Assembly: GCA_001772865.1 (NCBI GenBank)
Contig: MEVD01000006.1
Span: forward strand, 1 to 35,171
Direction of reading: 5' to 3'
Length of the DNA: 35,171 bases
From: a candidate division WWE3 bacterium RIFCSPHIGHO2_02_FULL_38_14
GTDB taxonomy: Bacteria > Patescibacteriota > WWE3 > UBA101185 > UBA10185
In this document: positions 16,091 to 24,200 of the stretch, piece by piece
How the letters are laid out: each line of letters starts with the position of its first letter
How positions within the stretch are numbered: position 1 is the first letter of the stretch
Notes under the pieces: generated by a model
Told to the model about the DNA's origin: nothing
Database searches by the model: none
The model's input: the letters and a program-made list of their open reading frames with translations, nothing else
Program-made: the position numbers and the translations under genes

Positions 16091-17381
16091 ATTTTTCTTT
16101 CCACGCCTTTACTGCAAAAAATACCAGCATTATTAATATCAGCGATTCTGAAATCCATGTTATTGATGACGAAGCATAAAAAGAATATTTCGGTATGAAA
16201 TAAACATTTGCCGATAAATTAAAAACCGCGCTTATAAGGTATATAAGAGGCAGATATTTCTGTTTTTCTAAAGTAACAATTAGCCATGATAAAGGCTGCG
16301 TCAAGTAAAAAACAACCAGACCAATAAAAAGTATTCTTAAAACTTCCACCGACTGTAAAAACTGCGAACCTCCTAATATATCTATTGCCAATGGAGCCAA
16401 TAATATTCCCACTATACTTGAGAAGATTCCCATACCTGCCATTATCATCATCGATTTTAAAAACGTACCTTTTAACCTGGACTTCCCCTCCACCATATGT
16501 ATTACCAAAATTGGGTAGGCAGCATTCATAAAAAATGTCGGTACAACCAATGAAACTTCGAATATTTTATACGCTAGGCCATATATAGCCACACTTTCCG
16601 TGTTATTTAAATTAAATTCAGCGGGCAGTTTCATAATTGAAATTAAAATCGAATCCGCCTTAAAATTAATCTGGCTAAATATAAACATCAATCCTAAAGG
16701 CAGAGTTTGGAAAAGTAAGTATTTTATTAACCCTGTATCTACAAATTCCTTAGAGATTATTAGTCCCCTGCCTGATTCATTAAAGACCTTTTTAACGAAA
16801 TAAATATTTATTAAAAATGTTCCCAGCCCGCCTAATACATAGCTGAAATTTACTAAATACACCGGTAGCTTTAATAAAGTGAAGATTAAAACAAATATCA
16901 GGATTGCAAAACTGCCCAGCACATACCCTACTGTTGAAAGATCATACCTAAGCCTTGCCTGAAATATGATGTTAGTAGTTGCGTATAATGCTTGAGTTAA
17001 AATCAGCAGAAGGCTGATATAAATTCCAAATTTAAGTGTGTCTGAATAAGGAAAAAATTGAAGCGCAAATATACAGAACACTATTAACACAAAGGACATA
17101 ATAACTCTAAGAACTAATACATTTACGAAATACTTAACACTTTTCTCCCAATCCTGTGAAATATCCCTGGTTGCAATAGCATTTATACCAAAATCGACAA
17201 TAATGAAAAATAATGCTGGAAAATTCTGCATTAAATTAAACTCTCCAAATCCTTCTCTACCGTAAGCTCTGGTTACTATAATTGTTGCTAATACAGTAAT
17301 TGACATGCTGACGATTTTCCCGACCAGCTGGTAAACCGTATTTGCTGCAACTTTTTTAGATGTAGATGATGAAAATATCAT
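16083..17381 (-). CDS. Polysaccharide flippase (Wzx/MATE-like MOP superfamily)
   Basis: 432 residues with about twelve to fourteen hydrophobic helices. The N-terminus (NTVYQLVGKIVSMS) and ITRAYGREGFGEFN match polysaccharide biosynthesis proteins of the MOP superfamily, which flip lipid-linked oligosaccharides. It sits between the glycoside hydrolase and the polymerase-like gene in one operon. The ATG overlaps the preceding stop region, and a TAGGATG SD is embedded in the end of the glycoside hydrolase gene. Confidence 0.9.
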   Translation of the reverse strand: MIFSSSTSKKVAANTVYQLVGKIVSMSITVLATIIVTRAYGREGFGEFNLMQNFPALFFIIVDFGINAIATRDISQDWEKSVKYFVNVLVLRVIMSFVLIVFCIFALQFFPYSDTLKFGIYISLLLILTQALYATTNIIFQARLRYDLSTVGYVLGSFAILIFVLIFTLLKLPVYLVNFSYVLGGLGTFLINIYFVKKVFNESGRGLIISKEFVDTGLIKYLLFQTLPLGLMFIFSQINFKADSILISIMKLPAEFNLNNTESVAIYGLAYKIFEVSLVVPTFFMNAAYPILVIHMVEGKSRLKGTFLKSMMIMAGMGIFSSIVGILLAPLAIDILGGSQFLQSVEVLRILFIGLVVFYLTQPLSWLIVTLEKQKYLPLIYLISAVFNLSANVYFIPKYSFYASSSITWISESLILIMLVFFAVKAWKEKYA

Positions 17382-17382
17382 A

Positions 17383-18588
17383 TTACTCGCATCCTACCGA
17401 AGTTATCCGCGCTGTTTCAAGTTTTTCAGGATTTCCCGCTTTCTTCTTAAGTGATTTTATGGCGTTAAAACTCGCATAAGGTACAAAATCTTCCCTAACC
17501 CATGAAAAATGATCATATGGAGCTCTGTACCATATTGTAAACGGAGTAACCGCCACCACTCTGTCGTCCTTAAGCCAGTATTTCTCATAAGCTATTTTTA
17601 TATTTTCGGCTACTTTACCAGAAGATAAATAAGAAGGGTTATAAACATCTCCTTCGGAGTGAGCCCATCCCGTTTCTGTAATGAATACGGGCATGTCTTT
17701 ATTTATTCCGAATATTCTTTTTAAAGTATCCAGCTCATATTTATACGCTCTTATACTAAACCGCCCTTCAGCATCAGGATTACCGCTGAAATTCGGCTGA
17801 GGGTATGAATGAGAAGCCCAGCCGTCCAGCTTGTTGAATATGCCGTCAACTTTATCTTCCATTTTTAGCATAAAATCCACCGCATCCATTGTTGTTGAAG
17901 TATTTCCGGCGCTAATATTAAATGCGCCGTTAAGCATAAAAAAGTCCGAATTCTCTTTTTTAAAGGCTTTTATTGTATAGTTCAGCACTTCTGAATATTC
18001 TTTGGGATCTACTTTTCCGAACCAAAAAGCAGCGTCATTAGGTTCGTTGTACACACTAATATATCTTTGCTTAATAGGCCAGACAAATTTATTTAAAAAT
18101 TCGGCTGCCTCATAAGTATTTTCTTTATAATCGTCGGTGTTAACGGTGTGCAGTTGTATTATTGGAATTAAATGTTTTTCACTCAATTTAGAAAATACAT
18201 TTAGCCATTTATCGTAACTTTTGTCTTTTATATTGAATGGAATCAGAACATACCCCCAGTCGCCTCCGTTTGAATTAACCAGATTTTGGGCGAGTTCAAA
18301 GTACTCCCCTACTTCAGCATAAATATATATACCAAACTTATTATTTCTTTTCTCAGAATCGGGTGGTTTTGAATAATAAAAATATTCTATCTGGCTCTGA
18401 AACGGGCAAATAGATGAAGTGTTTTGTTGACTACCAATATCCGGTATTTTCGGTTCTATAACGGCAAATAAATTATCTTGTTCCATACCGGCAATTCCGG
18501 TTATTTTATCCCTAAATATTAGCAGAAATGCCAGCAGCACTATCAAAAACAAGCCTATATACATGAATAAATCACCTTTTCTTTCCAT
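17383..18588 (-). CDS. Membrane-anchored glycoside hydrolase, clan GH-A type
   Basis: 401 residues. One N-terminal membrane anchor (about 9-26) is followed by a TIM-barrel-like domain outside the cell. The clan GH-A acid/base is E182 in VYNEPN and the nucleophile is E305 in ITETGW; SHSYPQP lies between them. The family (GH39, GH5 or a relative) and substrate are unclear. As first gene of the GH-flippase-polymerase operon it may trim or process the glycan exported by its neighbours. The ATG lies 6 nt from TAAAAT, without an SD. The next Met (residue 9) would still leave the anchor. Confidence 0.85.
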   Translation of the reverse strand: MERKGDLFMYIGLFLIVLLAFLLIFRDKITGIAGMEQDNLFAVIEPKIPDIGSQQNTSSICPFQSQIEYFYYSKPPDSEKRNNKFGIYIYAEVGEYFELAQNLVNSNGGDWGYVLIPFNIKDKSYDKWLNVFSKLSEKHLIPIIQLHTVNTDDYKENTYEAAEFLNKFVWPIKQRYISVYNEPNDAAFWFGKVDPKEYSEVLNYTIKAFKKENSDFFMLNGAFNISAGNTSTTMDAVDFMLKMEDKVDGIFNKLDGWASHSYPQPNFSGNPDAEGRFSIRAYKYELDTLKRIFGINKDMPVFITETGWAHSEGDVYNPSYLSSGKVAENIKIAYEKYWLKDDRVVAVTPFTIWYRAPYDHFSWVREDFVPYASFNAIKSLKKKAGNPEKLETARITSVGCE

Positions 18589-18594
18589 GTGGGT

Positions 18595-18600
18595 ATTTTA
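18595..18600 (-). promoter_or_regulatory. -10-like element of the GH/Wzx/Wzy operon (leaderless arrangement)
   Basis: TAAAAT on the minus strand, 6 nt before the ATG at 18588. It lies back to back with the promoter of the GH18-like gene within a 48-nt divergent region. Confidence 0.45.
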
Positions 18601-18624
18601 TCATCATTTATTTCCGGAAAATTG

Positions 18625-18630
18625 TATAAT
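18625..18630 (+). promoter_or_regulatory. -10 element of the GH18-like gene (leaderless arrangement)
   Basis: Perfect TATAAT, 6 nt before the GTG at 18637. It decides the start: an upstream in-frame GTG at 18589 would lie before the promoter. Confidence 0.55.
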
Positions 18631-18636
18631 TACTTG

Positions 18637-19869
18637 GTGAACAAACGCGTATTAATTATATTAGGCATAATTATAGTTATTCTGGCAGCCACAAATTTTA
18701 TACTTGATATAAAAAAACCCCGAAACGAAAATAAAATTATCAGCCCACTGGGAAAATCTTTCAGTATTGATTCAGTAGTTAAAAAACATGAAAATCCAAA
18801 ATACCTGACTTACGGCTACCTGCCTTATTGGTCTTTAGGCCAAGCTAAGTATTTTCAATATGACAAACTAACCGATATCTCATATTTTGGTTTATACATA
18901 AATAGCAACGGCTCTTTTAGAACACTCACCGAAGATGGTGAGCCGAATCCCGGATATGATACATGGAAAAATGATAAAAATTTAAATGAAATTATCAATA
19001 AGGCAAAAATATACGGTACAAGATTTTCGCTTACGGTTATTTCACACGAGGATGAAGCGTCCGACAAATTTTTATTCTGCAAAATCTGCTGGGATACATT
19101 AACCGATAATTTATTTATAGAATTGGAATCTAAAAAAATAAAAGATGTTAATTTAAACTTTGAGTACGTAGAACTTACCGACGGGAAAACAGCCGATAAA
19201 TACACCGAGTTTGTTAGCTACATAAATAACAAACTCAAGCAAAAATTCGGAGAAGACCAGAAGCTTGTAGTTTCAACTTTTGCCGATTCGTTAGTTAAAG
19301 AAAGAGTTACTAAAATACCGGATATAGCTTTTGCCGCTGATTCGATTTTTATAATGGGCTATGACTTTCACAGACCTGATTCGGATAAAGCCGGCCCGGT
19401 TTCTCCTATTAACGGAAAAGGTGTACACGCCGAATACGACATTGAAACTATGTTAAATGATTATTTATCGTACCTGCCTCCAAACAAGCTAATTCTGGGA
19501 GTACCTTATTACGGATATAATTGGGTAGTTAAAGAAGAAAAACCTTATGCGGAAAGAATTCCCGGTTCGGATGAAATCGGTTTTTCTCAGCCTCAAACAT
19601 ACTCAGCTATAATGGATACAATTCTTGAGGTTAAGCCTGCTATTAAATGGGATGACCTTGGAAAAGTTCCCTATTTTACATACAAAAGCCCAAGTACGAA
19701 ATCAAACAGAGAAGTATATTATGAAAATGTGGAATCTTTAAAAATAAAGTACGAATTAATCAAAAGTAAAAAATTACTGGGTGTGGGAATATGGGCTTTA
19801 GGCTATGACGGGGGATATATAGAGCTTTGGAATCTTTTAAGTGAATATTTTAACAATGGCAATAAATAA
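18637..19869 (+). CDS. GH18-like (YaaH/chitinase-type) membrane-anchored protein
   Basis: 410 residues from the GTG chosen because TATAAT ends 6 nt upstream. A membrane anchor (4-24) precedes a GH18 barrel: YGYLPYWSLG, VNLNFEYV, IMGYDFH, PGPVSP and LGVPYYGYNW. The catalytic Glu is E176. GH18 enzymes carry DxxDxDxE; here the positions read K169, N172, N174, E176. N172 also occurs in YaaH-like members, but the Asp two residues before the Glu, which holds the substrate acetamido group, is Asn. Activity may be altered or lost and the protein may bind GlcNAc glycans instead. It is divergent from the polysaccharide operon. Confidence 0.85.
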   Translation: MNKRVLIILGIIIVILAATNFILDIKKPRNENKIISPLGKSFSIDSVVKKHENPKYLTYGYLPYWSLGQAKYFQYDKLTDISYFGLYINSNGSFRTLTEDGEPNPGYDTWKNDKNLNEIINKAKIYGTRFSLTVISHEDEASDKFLFCKICWDTLTDNLFIELESKKIKDVNLNFEYVELTDGKTADKYTEFVSYINNKLKQKFGEDQKLVVSTFADSLVKERVTKIPDIAFAADSIFIMGYDFHRPDSDKAGPVSPINGKGVHAEYDIETMLNDYLSYLPPNKLILGVPYYGYNWVVKEEKPYAERIPGSDEIGFSQPQTYSAIMDTILEVKPAIKWDDLGKVPYFTYKSPSTKSNREVYYENVESLKIKYELIKSKKLLGVGIWALGYDGGYIELWNLLSEYFNNGNK

Positions 19870-19870
19870 A

Positions 19871-19947
19871 TGGTGGGCCCGCCTGGACTTGAACCAGGGA
19901 CCTTTCGAATGTGAATCGAACGCTCTAACCAGCTGAGCTACGGGCCC
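19871..19947 (-). tRNA. tRNA-Val (anticodon CAC)
   Basis: On the minus strand the acceptor GGGCCCG/CGGGCCC pairs perfectly. The anticodon stem TTCGA/TCGAA encloses TTCACAT, giving CAC for GTG codons. The T arm is CTGGTTCAAGTCCAG and CCA is encoded. It is convergent with the GH18-like gene, two bases from its stop. Confidence 0.96.
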
Positions 19948-20047
19948 GTAGATGTAAATACAATTTTACACTACATGCCAAACCAGCCATACTATAACAA
20001 ATTAAAGCTAAAAGAACGATTTGACTGATAATTATAAAATATAAATC

Positions 20048-20076
20048 TTCGCATTACAACTAAAATGATTTAAAAT
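20048..20076 (+). promoter_or_regulatory. Promoter of lepB (leaderless arrangement)
   Basis: TTCGCA (20048-20053), a 17-nt spacer and TAAAAT (20071-20076), then 6 nt to the ATG at 20083. The -35 matches consensus at four of six positions. No SD. Confidence 0.55.
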
Positions 20077-20082
20077 ACTTAA

Positions 20083-20631
20083 ATGAATCTAAGTATAAAA
20101 AACATTTTCAGGATTTTTGTAGATTTTATTGAAGTCGTAGTTATCTCTTCACTGGTTTTCGCATTTGTATACTTTTTTGTCGGGCAGCTGCTGAGAATTA
20201 CCGGAGATTCGATGGTCCCTACTTTTAAAGACGGTGAACAAATAATAGCTGAAAAAATATCCATAAAATTTAAGGATTTGGAAAGAGGGGAGATTCTGAT
20301 TTTTAATCACCCACAGAATAATAGCAGACTCCTGATTAAGCGGGTAATTGCCTTGCCCGGAGAAAAAGTAAATCTTATTAATGGAAAGGTGTTAATTAAC
20401 GGATCGGAGATTTTAGAGCCTTATCTCCAGCCAACAACCCAAACTTTCGGAATGAAAATTATTAAAGATGAGGCAGAATTTAATGTTCCGGAAGATTCTT
20501 ATATTCTCATGGGAGACAATAGAGAACAGAGCGCTGACTCTAGAGAGTTTGGACCGGTTAAAAAAGATATGATTATCGGACGCGCTTTTTTAGTTTTTTA
20601 TCCGCTTGATAGTATTAGAGGTTTACGTTAA
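20083..20631 (+). CDS. lepB: Signal peptidase I
   Basis: 182 residues, S26 family, which cleaves signal peptides on the outer face of the membrane. One N-terminal membrane helix (about 14-36) precedes the catalytic domain. The nucleophile is S43 in GDSM and the general base K86 in [12 protein letters not shown]. The box [16 protein letters not shown] is complete. It is a single plus-strand gene. Its last 17 nt overlap the end of rpmA on the other strand. Confidence 0.96.
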   Translation: MNLSIKNIFRIFVDFIEVVVISSLVFAFVYFFVGQLLRITGDSMVPTFKDGEQIIAEKISIKFKDLERGEILIFNHPQNNSRLLIKRVIALPGEKVNLINGKVLINGSEILEPYLQPTTQTFGMKIIKDEAEFNVPEDSYILMGDNREQSADSREFGPVKKDMIIGRAFLVFYPLDSIRGLR

Positions 20632-20869
20632 TTTTTTTCTTTTTTCGGGAATTGTTAATAAACTGAACTACACCGTTAACTTTTGAGAATATAGTAAAGT
20701 CTTTTCCCATTCCTACATTTAAACCGGGAATAAAAGTCCTGCCTCTTTGTCTTACGATAATCTCGCCCGGTTTAACTAATTGACCGCTTGATACTTTTAA
20801 GCCCAGTCGTTTCCCGGCTACATTTCCACCTTGTCCTGCTTTTGAACTTCCTGCTTTTTTATGTGCCAT
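20615..20869 (-). CDS. rpmA: 50S ribosomal protein L27
   Basis: 84 residues. The N-terminus [15 protein letters not shown] fits L27, whose tail reaches the peptidyl-transferase centre, and [17 protein letters not shown] is diagnostic. There is no N-terminal extension of the kind cleaved by Prp in Firmicutes. It follows rplU by 12 nt, the usual order. A Lys-rich tail ends the protein. The 3' end overlaps lepB. Confidence 0.97.
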   Translation of the reverse strand: MAHKKAGSSKAGQGGNVAGKRLGLKVSSGQLVKPGEIIVRQRGRTFIPGLNVGMGKDFTIFSKVNGVVQFINNSRKKKKINVNL

Positions 20870-20881
20870 ATATTTTTTAAT

Positions 20882-21373
20882 TTATAATTTATTATTTTTC
20901 TTCACAGAAATTTTTGATTTATTTGTATTTTTTTCCTGATCAGTAACTTTAGAAGTTTTGGTTTTTATTTCTTCCTGTACTTTTGATGTTTTTTTGGCAG
21001 TAACTTCATCAGATTTTATTTTTTTCCTTGTCTCTATTTTAACCGGTTTGGTTTCTTGGATTGTTCTATCTTCACCAGTCTTGTTTATTTCATCTATCCT
21101 GATAGCCGTTAAAGGCTGTTTGTGGCCTTTTTTAACCCTATATCTGGATTTAGATTTAAATCTTTGGATCGTAACTTTTTTTCCTGTTTCTTCGCCTAGA
21201 ACGCTGGTTTTTACCTTCACATCAGTTAAATATGGATCACCAACATACAAATCAGTACCGTTTGAATAAGCCAGTACCTCCACCTCAATTTTAGGCTGCC
21301 TATTAACCTTTAGTTTTTGACCTTCTAAAACTTTTAATTGTTTGCCATCAAGCTTTATTACTGCGTACTTCAT
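20882..21373 (-). CDS. rplU: 50S ribosomal protein L21 with Lys-rich C-terminal extension
   Basis: 163 residues from the ATG at 21373, chosen because L21 proteins begin YAVIK-GGKQ-KV (here MKYAVIKLDGKQLKV); an in-frame TTG 14 codons upstream would lie near the -35 of the promoter. The canonical L21 domain covers about 1-103 and ends after QPLTAIRIDEI. A 60-residue low-complexity tail rich in Lys, Thr and Ser follows. No SD is visible, and the leader would be only about 12 nt. Confidence 0.95.
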   Translation of the reverse strand: MKYAVIKLDGKQLKVLEGQKLKVNRQPKIEVEVLAYSNGTDLYVGDPYLTDVKVKTSVLGEETGKKVTIQRFKSKSRYRVKKGHKQPLTAIRIDEINKTGEDRTIQETKPVKIETRKKIKSDEVTAKKTSKVQEEIKTKTSKVTDQEKNTNKSKISVKKNNKL

Positions 21374-21391
21374 AGCTTCAGAACAGATATT

Positions 21392-21420
21392 ACTATAAAT
21401 ACGTTTTTTAGGCAATGCAA
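21392..21420 (-). promoter_or_regulatory. Promoter of rplU-rpmA
   Basis: TTGCAT (21420-21415), a 17-nt spacer and TATAGT (21397-21392) on the minus strand. Transcription would start near 21385, about 12 nt before the ATG. Confidence 0.5.
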
Positions 21421-21443
21421 GGTATAATCAAGGTTAATTCCCA

Positions 21444-21749
21444 TTAAAAGTAGTCCATTAATGGTAATATTTCCACAATTTCGGCTAAGTCATCACCGGC
21501 GATTCGGTTTTTTCTTACTATTCCACAAAATTCACATTTGTGCACCAGCATTTCTTCCCCGTCCGGTCTTTGTATTTTCCCAACCGGCTTCATCAATCCG
21601 CCGCACGGTGACATTCTGTCTCCTCTATTTAAGTCTACATGAAGTGAAAACAGGCAGTAAGGGCAATGATTTCTATTTTTTGTCCCCCAAGCAGCATATT
21701 TAACCGATTTATGACAGTTTCTGCATTCAAATCCCCGCCTTGCCGGCAT
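21444..21749 (-). CDS. RNHCP domain zinc-ribbon protein
   Basis: 101 residues. It contains the eponymous RNHCPYC motif (26-32) and paired cysteines C9/C12, C29/C32 and C72/C75, with C49 between, so it probably binds two zinc ions. RNHCP proteins are small, and their function is not known to me. Its ATG directly follows the TAA of the upstream gene, so it is co-transcribed with it. Confidence 0.9.
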   Translation of the reverse strand: MPARRGFECRNCHKSVKYAAWGTKNRNHCPYCLFSLHVDLNRGDRMSPCGGLMKPVGKIQRPDGEEMLVHKCEFCGIVRKNRIAGDDLAEIVEILPLMDYF

Positions 21750-23087
21750 TTAGTGAGTTCCCACAATAATCAGAACATCAAAATTTTCTGATTCGGGTAG
21801 TGTTTCTTCTGTTACTACTGTGTAAGATCCTTCCAAGTCTTTGCTTAGTAATTCTTTATATGTTGCTTTAGTTTGTTTAAATTTTAAAAGTGTATCCTGT
21901 CGTCCGATTTCATCGGCATTTCCGATTTCCGCTACATTATATCCTAGATTATTTAGAAAATCCCTGGTTTTTGCAGCAATACCCGGAATACCGGCACCGT
22001 TTTCTACTTTTATCTTAAGGTCGTCTTTTTTCAATTCCGGTTTTTCAACTATAGAAGGGCTGGATTCCATAACTTGATCGTTAAGTGCATCTGACGTAGG
22101 TTGTACTTTCTCGGTACCCGCTACCTCACCGGTATTTTCTGTTGTCCTGTTTTTAAATACAAATAAACCAACTGCCAAAAATGCTACGAGTATCAGAGCT
22201 AATCCAGCCGGTACAAGAGATAAATTCTTTTTCGACATTGCAGGTACTTGAAGCATATTAACTATATTTAGTTGTCTTGAGTATAAATCGGGATTATTCT
22301 CCATTACGTATTCAAATAACAAATGTAACTTATAATCATCCAATTCCGTGGAACTTTTTGTATCTATTTCCAACGGATAAACCTGGCAGTCAGGGTCTAA
22401 ACTGAAAAATTGAGTGTTAAGAGTATAGATTTTAGTTATCGGATTCGCTCTCTTATAAACAGACAGTTCGGAAACCAATTTTTGAAGTTTTTCGGGGGAG
22501 ATATCATCTTCATAAACAGCGCTGAAATAAACTCCGTTCATTTCAGAAAGAGCTATCATTTGGTCATAAACATTTTTGACAACAAAGATACATGGTTCAT
22601 TTTTATTGGTAAATTTAGGAAGAAGCAATACCCAGGGAACTACGCTTTTCAATGGCTGTTTGAGTAAATTACAAACTTCCAGGTATTTTTCTAAAATATC
22701 CTTTTTAATTCCTATAAATTGATAAACAAAAGGAGCTATTTTTTGGTATGAAAAATACAAATCTTCTATTGATACATCCTTTAATTTGCTGACAGCTTCC
22801 GAGATGATCTGCTCTTCTATATCATTTGATTTTTTGCTTACCGTTACAAATTTTAGTATTAAATTTTTCGGTTCAACCAAGAAACTTACCGAAACATCCG
22901 GTTTTTTATGATTGAATGATTGAAAAAGTATTTCTTCAATGCGCTTTGAAATTGATTCGGGATTGACAATAAGAGAATCATCACATTCTTCTTTCCCCAG
23001 CTCCAGAGTAGATCCCATAAATCCCACTTTGCTGTTAAGAGTAGCCTTTAATATATTGTTATTTATCGAAATCAGCAGGTCATTCAT
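21750..23087 (-). CDS. Bitopic protein: PilM/GspL-like cytoplasmic part, membrane helix, LytR_C domain
   Basis: 445 residues from the ATG at 23087. About 285 N-terminal residues resemble an actin-like PilM/GspL fold (SVSFLVEP, SEAVSKLKDVSIEDLYF, a segment like IKKDILEKYLEVCNLL), a weak resemblance judged by eye. A membrane helix (about 291-313) and a Ser/Thr/Glu linker follow. The C-terminus (about 357-443) is a LytR_C domain (IKVENGAGIPGIAAKTRDFL...LGY). LytR_C is found on envelope proteins outside the cell. This suggests a membrane bridge between a cytoplasmic assembly and the wall. An in-frame TTG at 23102 is the alternative start. It lies after rodA and before the RNHCP gene. Confidence 0.8.
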   Translation of the reverse strand: MNDLLISINNNILKATLNSKVGFMGSTLELGKEECDDSLIVNPESISKRIEEILFQSFNHKKPDVSVSFLVEPKNLILKFVTVSKKSNDIEEQIISEAVSKLKDVSIEDLYFSYQKIAPFVYQFIGIKKDILEKYLEVCNLLKQPLKSVVPWVLLLPKFTNKNEPCIFVVKNVYDQMIALSEMNGVYFSAVYEDDISPEKLQKLVSELSVYKRANPITKIYTLNTQFFSLDPDCQVYPLEIDTKSSTELDDYKLHLLFEYVMENNPDLYSRQLNIVNMLQVPAMSKKNLSLVPAGLALILVAFLAVGLFVFKNRTTENTGEVAGTEKVQPTSDALNDQVMESSPSIVEKPELKKDDLKIKVENGAGIPGIAAKTRDFLNNLGYNVAEIGNADEIGRQDTLLKFKQTKATYKELLSKDLEGSYTVVTEETLPESENFDVLIIVGTH

Positions 23088-23107
23088 AGGCAAGCTTATC
23101 AATTAAA

Positions 23108-23137
23108 ATTATAACATAGTGAACGTTAAGGTCTCAA
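23108..23137 (-). promoter_or_regulatory. Promoter of the LytR_C/RNHCP operon
   Basis: TTGAGA (23137-23132), an 18-nt spacer and perfect TATAAT (23113-23108). Transcription would begin near 23101, leaving about 14 nt before the ATG at 23087, with no SD. Confidence 0.65.
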
Positions 23138-23139
23138 AG

Positions 23140-24189
23140 TCACTCTTTGCACATTGACTGAACAAGTCCCAGCAAAATTAAAGAAGAAAATAATGAACTT
23201 CCGCCATAAGATACAAAAGGAAGCGTTATTCCTGTAACAGGTAACATTCCCAAATTCATACCAACATTTACAGTGTACTGAAACATAAACACGAAAAATA
23301 CTCCGATTATTAAAAGGCTCTTAAATGTAGTATTAGCTTTTTTGCTCAAATAAAGAATATAAATCAGGAAAAACATATATATTAAATTAAAAATTACTAT
23401 TCCGATAAACCCCCATTCTTCGGCAAAAGAAGCGTAAATAAAATCCGTCCAAAAAACGGGCAGAAAGCCCAAATGAGATTGAGTTCCCATTTCAAACCCC
23501 TTTCCCATAAATCCACCCGATCCAATAGCTATTAAAGATTGAGTTACATTATAACCAGCGCCTAAAATATCAAGTGAGGGGTTTAAAAACACAAGTACTC
23601 TCTTTTTTTGATAATCCTGAAGTAAACTCCAAAACGGAGATGACAATAATCCTAGAACTATAAAAGCACCTACAAAAAAATATTTGCTTAATCCCGCATA
23701 AAAAAGCAATCCTATAACTACTACAAAAAGAACAAGAGCACTTCCCAGATCCGGCTGAATCAGAACCAAAATCACTATAAGTAACGACATTAAACTCACA
23801 TTTAGCATTTTTCGGGCTGAATTAATATTTTTAGCGTTTGAACAAATTAAAGCCGAAAGTGAAATTATGAGGGAAATCTTTGCAAACTCCGAAGGCTGAA
23901 TCACAAAAGTACCGATTTTTATCCAACTGGATGAACCGTACTTTTCTATTCCCAAAAGCAGTGTAATAGTAAGAATTACAAATGTAGGAAAATAAAATGC
24001 TTTCCAATATTTAAAGAATAATTCTGACGGTGCAGCGGAAATTAAGATATATAACAAATATCCTATTATAAAATAAACGAGCTGGTTTTCAGCCAGTTCT
24101 TTGTGAGTTGACCTAAGAGTGATATAACCAATCGAAAATAATAGAATCGGAAGAATTAATAAAGGTAGATTAAGTTTTCGTATAAACAC
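23140..24189 (-). CDS. rodA: Rod-shape SEDS glycosyltransferase RodA
   Basis: 349 residues with about ten membrane helices. SEDS family motifs are present: QPSEFAKI, QPDLGSALV, the extracellular loop with AEEWGFIG, and PVTGITLPFVSYGGSSL at the end. RodA polymerises peptidoglycan glycan strands with a class B PBP during elongation. A second SEDS protein (FtsW) lies in the dcw cluster, which supports the RodA assignment here. The start is GTG with TAAAAT 5 nt upstream. It follows the adenosyltransferase gene by 11 nt. Confidence 0.92.
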   Translation of the reverse strand: MFIRKLNLPLLILPILLFSIGYITLRSTHKELAENQLVYFIIGYLLYILISAAPSELFFKYWKAFYFPTFVILTITLLLGIEKYGSSSWIKIGTFVIQPSEFAKISLIISLSALICSNAKNINSARKMLNVSLMSLLIVILVLIQPDLGSALVLFVVVIGLLFYAGLSKYFFVGAFIVLGLLSSPFWSLLQDYQKKRVLVFLNPSLDILGAGYNVTQSLIAIGSGGFMGKGFEMGTQSHLGFLPVFWTDFIYASFAEEWGFIGIVIFNLIYMFFLIYILYLSKKANTTFKSLLIIGVFFVFMFQYTVNVGMNLGMLPVTGITLPFVSYGGSSLFSSLILLGLVQSMCKE

Positions 24190-24194
24190 TCATC

Positions 24195-24200
24195 ATTTTA
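24195..24200 (-). promoter_or_regulatory. -10-like element of rodA
   Basis: TAAAAT on the minus strand, 5 nt before the GTG at 24189 and abutting the stop region of the preceding gene. It may give rodA an independent leaderless transcript. Confidence 0.3.

Noticed and set aside
18589-18636. Upstream extension of the GH18-like gene to GTG 18589
   Set aside because: It would begin before the TATAAT at 18625, and its residues do not resemble a signal sequence, whereas the GTG at 18637 starts directly with a basic stretch and membrane anchor.
10871-19947. tRNA-flanked genomic island with attachment sites
   Set aside because: I found no integrase and no duplicated tRNA 3' ends; the tRNAs look like ordinary single genes.
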